In this document: positions 55,729 through 56,388 of the stretch, in pieces
Layout of the letters: each line of letters begins with the position of its first letter
How positions within the stretch are numbered: the first letter of the stretch is position 1
Assembly: GCF_000732625.1 (NCBI RefSeq)
Contig: NZ_JPJI01000012.1
Coordinates: forward strand, 1-56,388
Origin: Nonlabens ulvanivorans
Lineage (GTDB): Bacteria; Bacteroidota; Bacteroidia; Flavobacteriales; Flavobacteriaceae
DNA length: 56,388 nt
Direction: 5' to 3'
The notes under the pieces: generated by a model
What the model was told of the DNA's origin: nothing
Database searches by the model: none
The model's input: only the letters and a program-made list of their open reading frames with translations
Made by a program: the position numbers and the translations under genes

Positions 55729-56388
55729 ATGAAGCAAAAGGTAGTTACTATAGGAGAAGTCTTGATGAGACTTACGGTTCCAGATTATAAAAGATTATTT
55801 CAAACAGTTAATTTTGATGTCACTTTTGGTGGTTCAGAGGCAAATGTTGGAGTTTCTTTAGCCCATTTTGGTTTGGATAGTACACATATAACGGCCTTAC
55901 CAGATCATAATTTAGGAGAACGTGTAGAGCGTTTTTTAAAACTTAATGGCGTGAGCGATGAAGGCATCGTGCGCAAAGAAGGTCGTCTAGGTGTATACTA
56001 TCTAGAAACAGGAGCGATGCAGCGTCCATCGCGTATTGTCTATGATCGATTTGATAGCACCTTTGTACATCTTAAAGAAGATGAGGTGAATTGGGAAGTC
56101 GTTTTTAAAGACGCATCATGGTTTCATTACAGCGGTATCACACCAGCAATATCTCAAAATGCTGCAGACATCACACTTAGAGCATTAAAAGAGGCTAAGA
56201 AAAGAGGTGTTACTACAAGTGGAGATATTAACTATAGGCGTAATTTATGGCAATATGGTAAACAACCACTAGATATTATGCCAGGATTAGTAGAGTTAAC
56301 AGATGTGATAATAGGTGGAAGAGTGGATTTAGAAAACTGTCTAGGTATACAAGATGAAGACTGGCAAGCTAACTGTGATAAGGTGCTC
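55729..56388 (+). CDS. kdgK: 2-dehydro-3-deoxygluconokinase (KDG kinase), 3' partial
   Basis: The first 220 codons of a PfkB-family kinase, open at the window edge. It phosphorylates KDG, the product of KduD, to KDPG in the cytoplasm. Seen: start MKQKVVTIGEVLMRL, the PfkB GGSEANVGVSLAHFG motif, GRLGVYYLETGAMQRPSRIVYDR, and DINYRRNLW, all as in KdgK. I find no copy of the locus promoter element in the 172 bp upstream. A KDPG aldolase gene is expected just downstream, outside the window. Confidence 0.93.
   Translation, partial: MKQKVVTIGEVLMRLTVPDYKRLFQTVNFDVTFGGSEANVGVSLAHFGLDSTHITALPDHNLGERVERFLKLNGVSDEGIVRKEGRLGVYYLETGAMQRPSRIVYDRFDSTFVHLKEDEVNWEVVFKDASWFHYSGITPAISQNAADITLRALKEAKKRGVTTSGDINYRRNLWQYGKQPLDIMPGLVELTDVIIGGRVDLENCLGIQDEDWQANCDKVL

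Noticed and set aside
1-56388. CRISPR arrays, tRNA or rRNA genes, insertion sequences, integrases.
   Set aside because: I saw no regularly spaced repeats, no tRNA-like cloverleaf or rRNA sequence and no transposase-like protein in the window.

Overview
The window is about 56 kb of AT-rich DNA from a marine member of the Bacteroidota, most likely a flavobacterium. The signs are SusC/SusD, type IX secretion sorting domains, many lipoprotein signals, TAnnTTTG-like -7 boxes and a GCTTTCGCGAAAGC palindrome that I associate with Flavobacteriia. A Nonlabens-like or Formosa-like genome would fit, but the genus is only a guess. Almost the whole window is one large polysaccharide utilisation locus. The gene set is PL28 and PL24 ulvan lyases, GH105, several GH78 rhamnosidases, GH3, GH2, sulfatases, rhamnose mutarotase, xylose catabolism and the kdu pathway. 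It points to ulvan, the sulfated rhamnose/uronate/xylose polysaccharide of green algae, and resembles the characterised ulvan locus of Formosa agariphila.

Layout. 1-5092 (+): the end of kduI, then kduD, a DUF4861 lipoprotein and a three-gene TRAP transporter, for unsaturated uronate import and catabolism. 5178-7087 (-): an aldose 1-epimerase and a Gfo/Idh/MocA oxidoreductase. 7466-14889 (+): a GH2 followed by xylB, xylA and a sugar MFS transporter. 15173-20662 (+): SusC, SusD and a third surface lipoprotein. 21219-28325 (+): a sulfatase-GH78 fusion, GH3 and GH105. 28452-29990 (+): PL28 ulvan lyase with an extra module and T9SS tail. 30258-38343 (+): a dehydratase/lyase-like protein and two GH78. 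38419-39330 (-): a lipoprotein paralogue of the PL28. 39522-43109 (+): GH5-like enzyme and a second GH3. 43645-47520 (+): a CBM-only secreted protein, rhaM and PL24 ulvan lyase. 47692-55556 (+): GH78, a nucleoside-hydrolase-like protein and two sulfatases. From 55729 (+): kdgK, cut by the window edge.

How it works together (inference). Secreted PL28 and PL24 cut ulvan outside the cell. SusC/SusD and the surface lipoproteins take up oligomers. Periplasmic sulfatases, GH78, GH3, GH2, GH105 and perhaps a dehydratase reduce them to rhamnose, xylose and unsaturated uronate. The MFS and TRAP systems carry monomers inward. XylA/XylB feed xylose to the pentose phosphate pathway, and KduI, KduD and KdgK convert the uronate towards KDPG.

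The main new observation is a shared promoter architecture. Ten sites carry a direct repeat of about CAGnATA-3 nt-CAGGATR with a 10-bp period, then exactly 20 bp, then a -7-like box, just upstream of nearly every transcription unit of the locus. It looks like the binding site of one activator that controls the whole locus. No regulator gene lies in the window.
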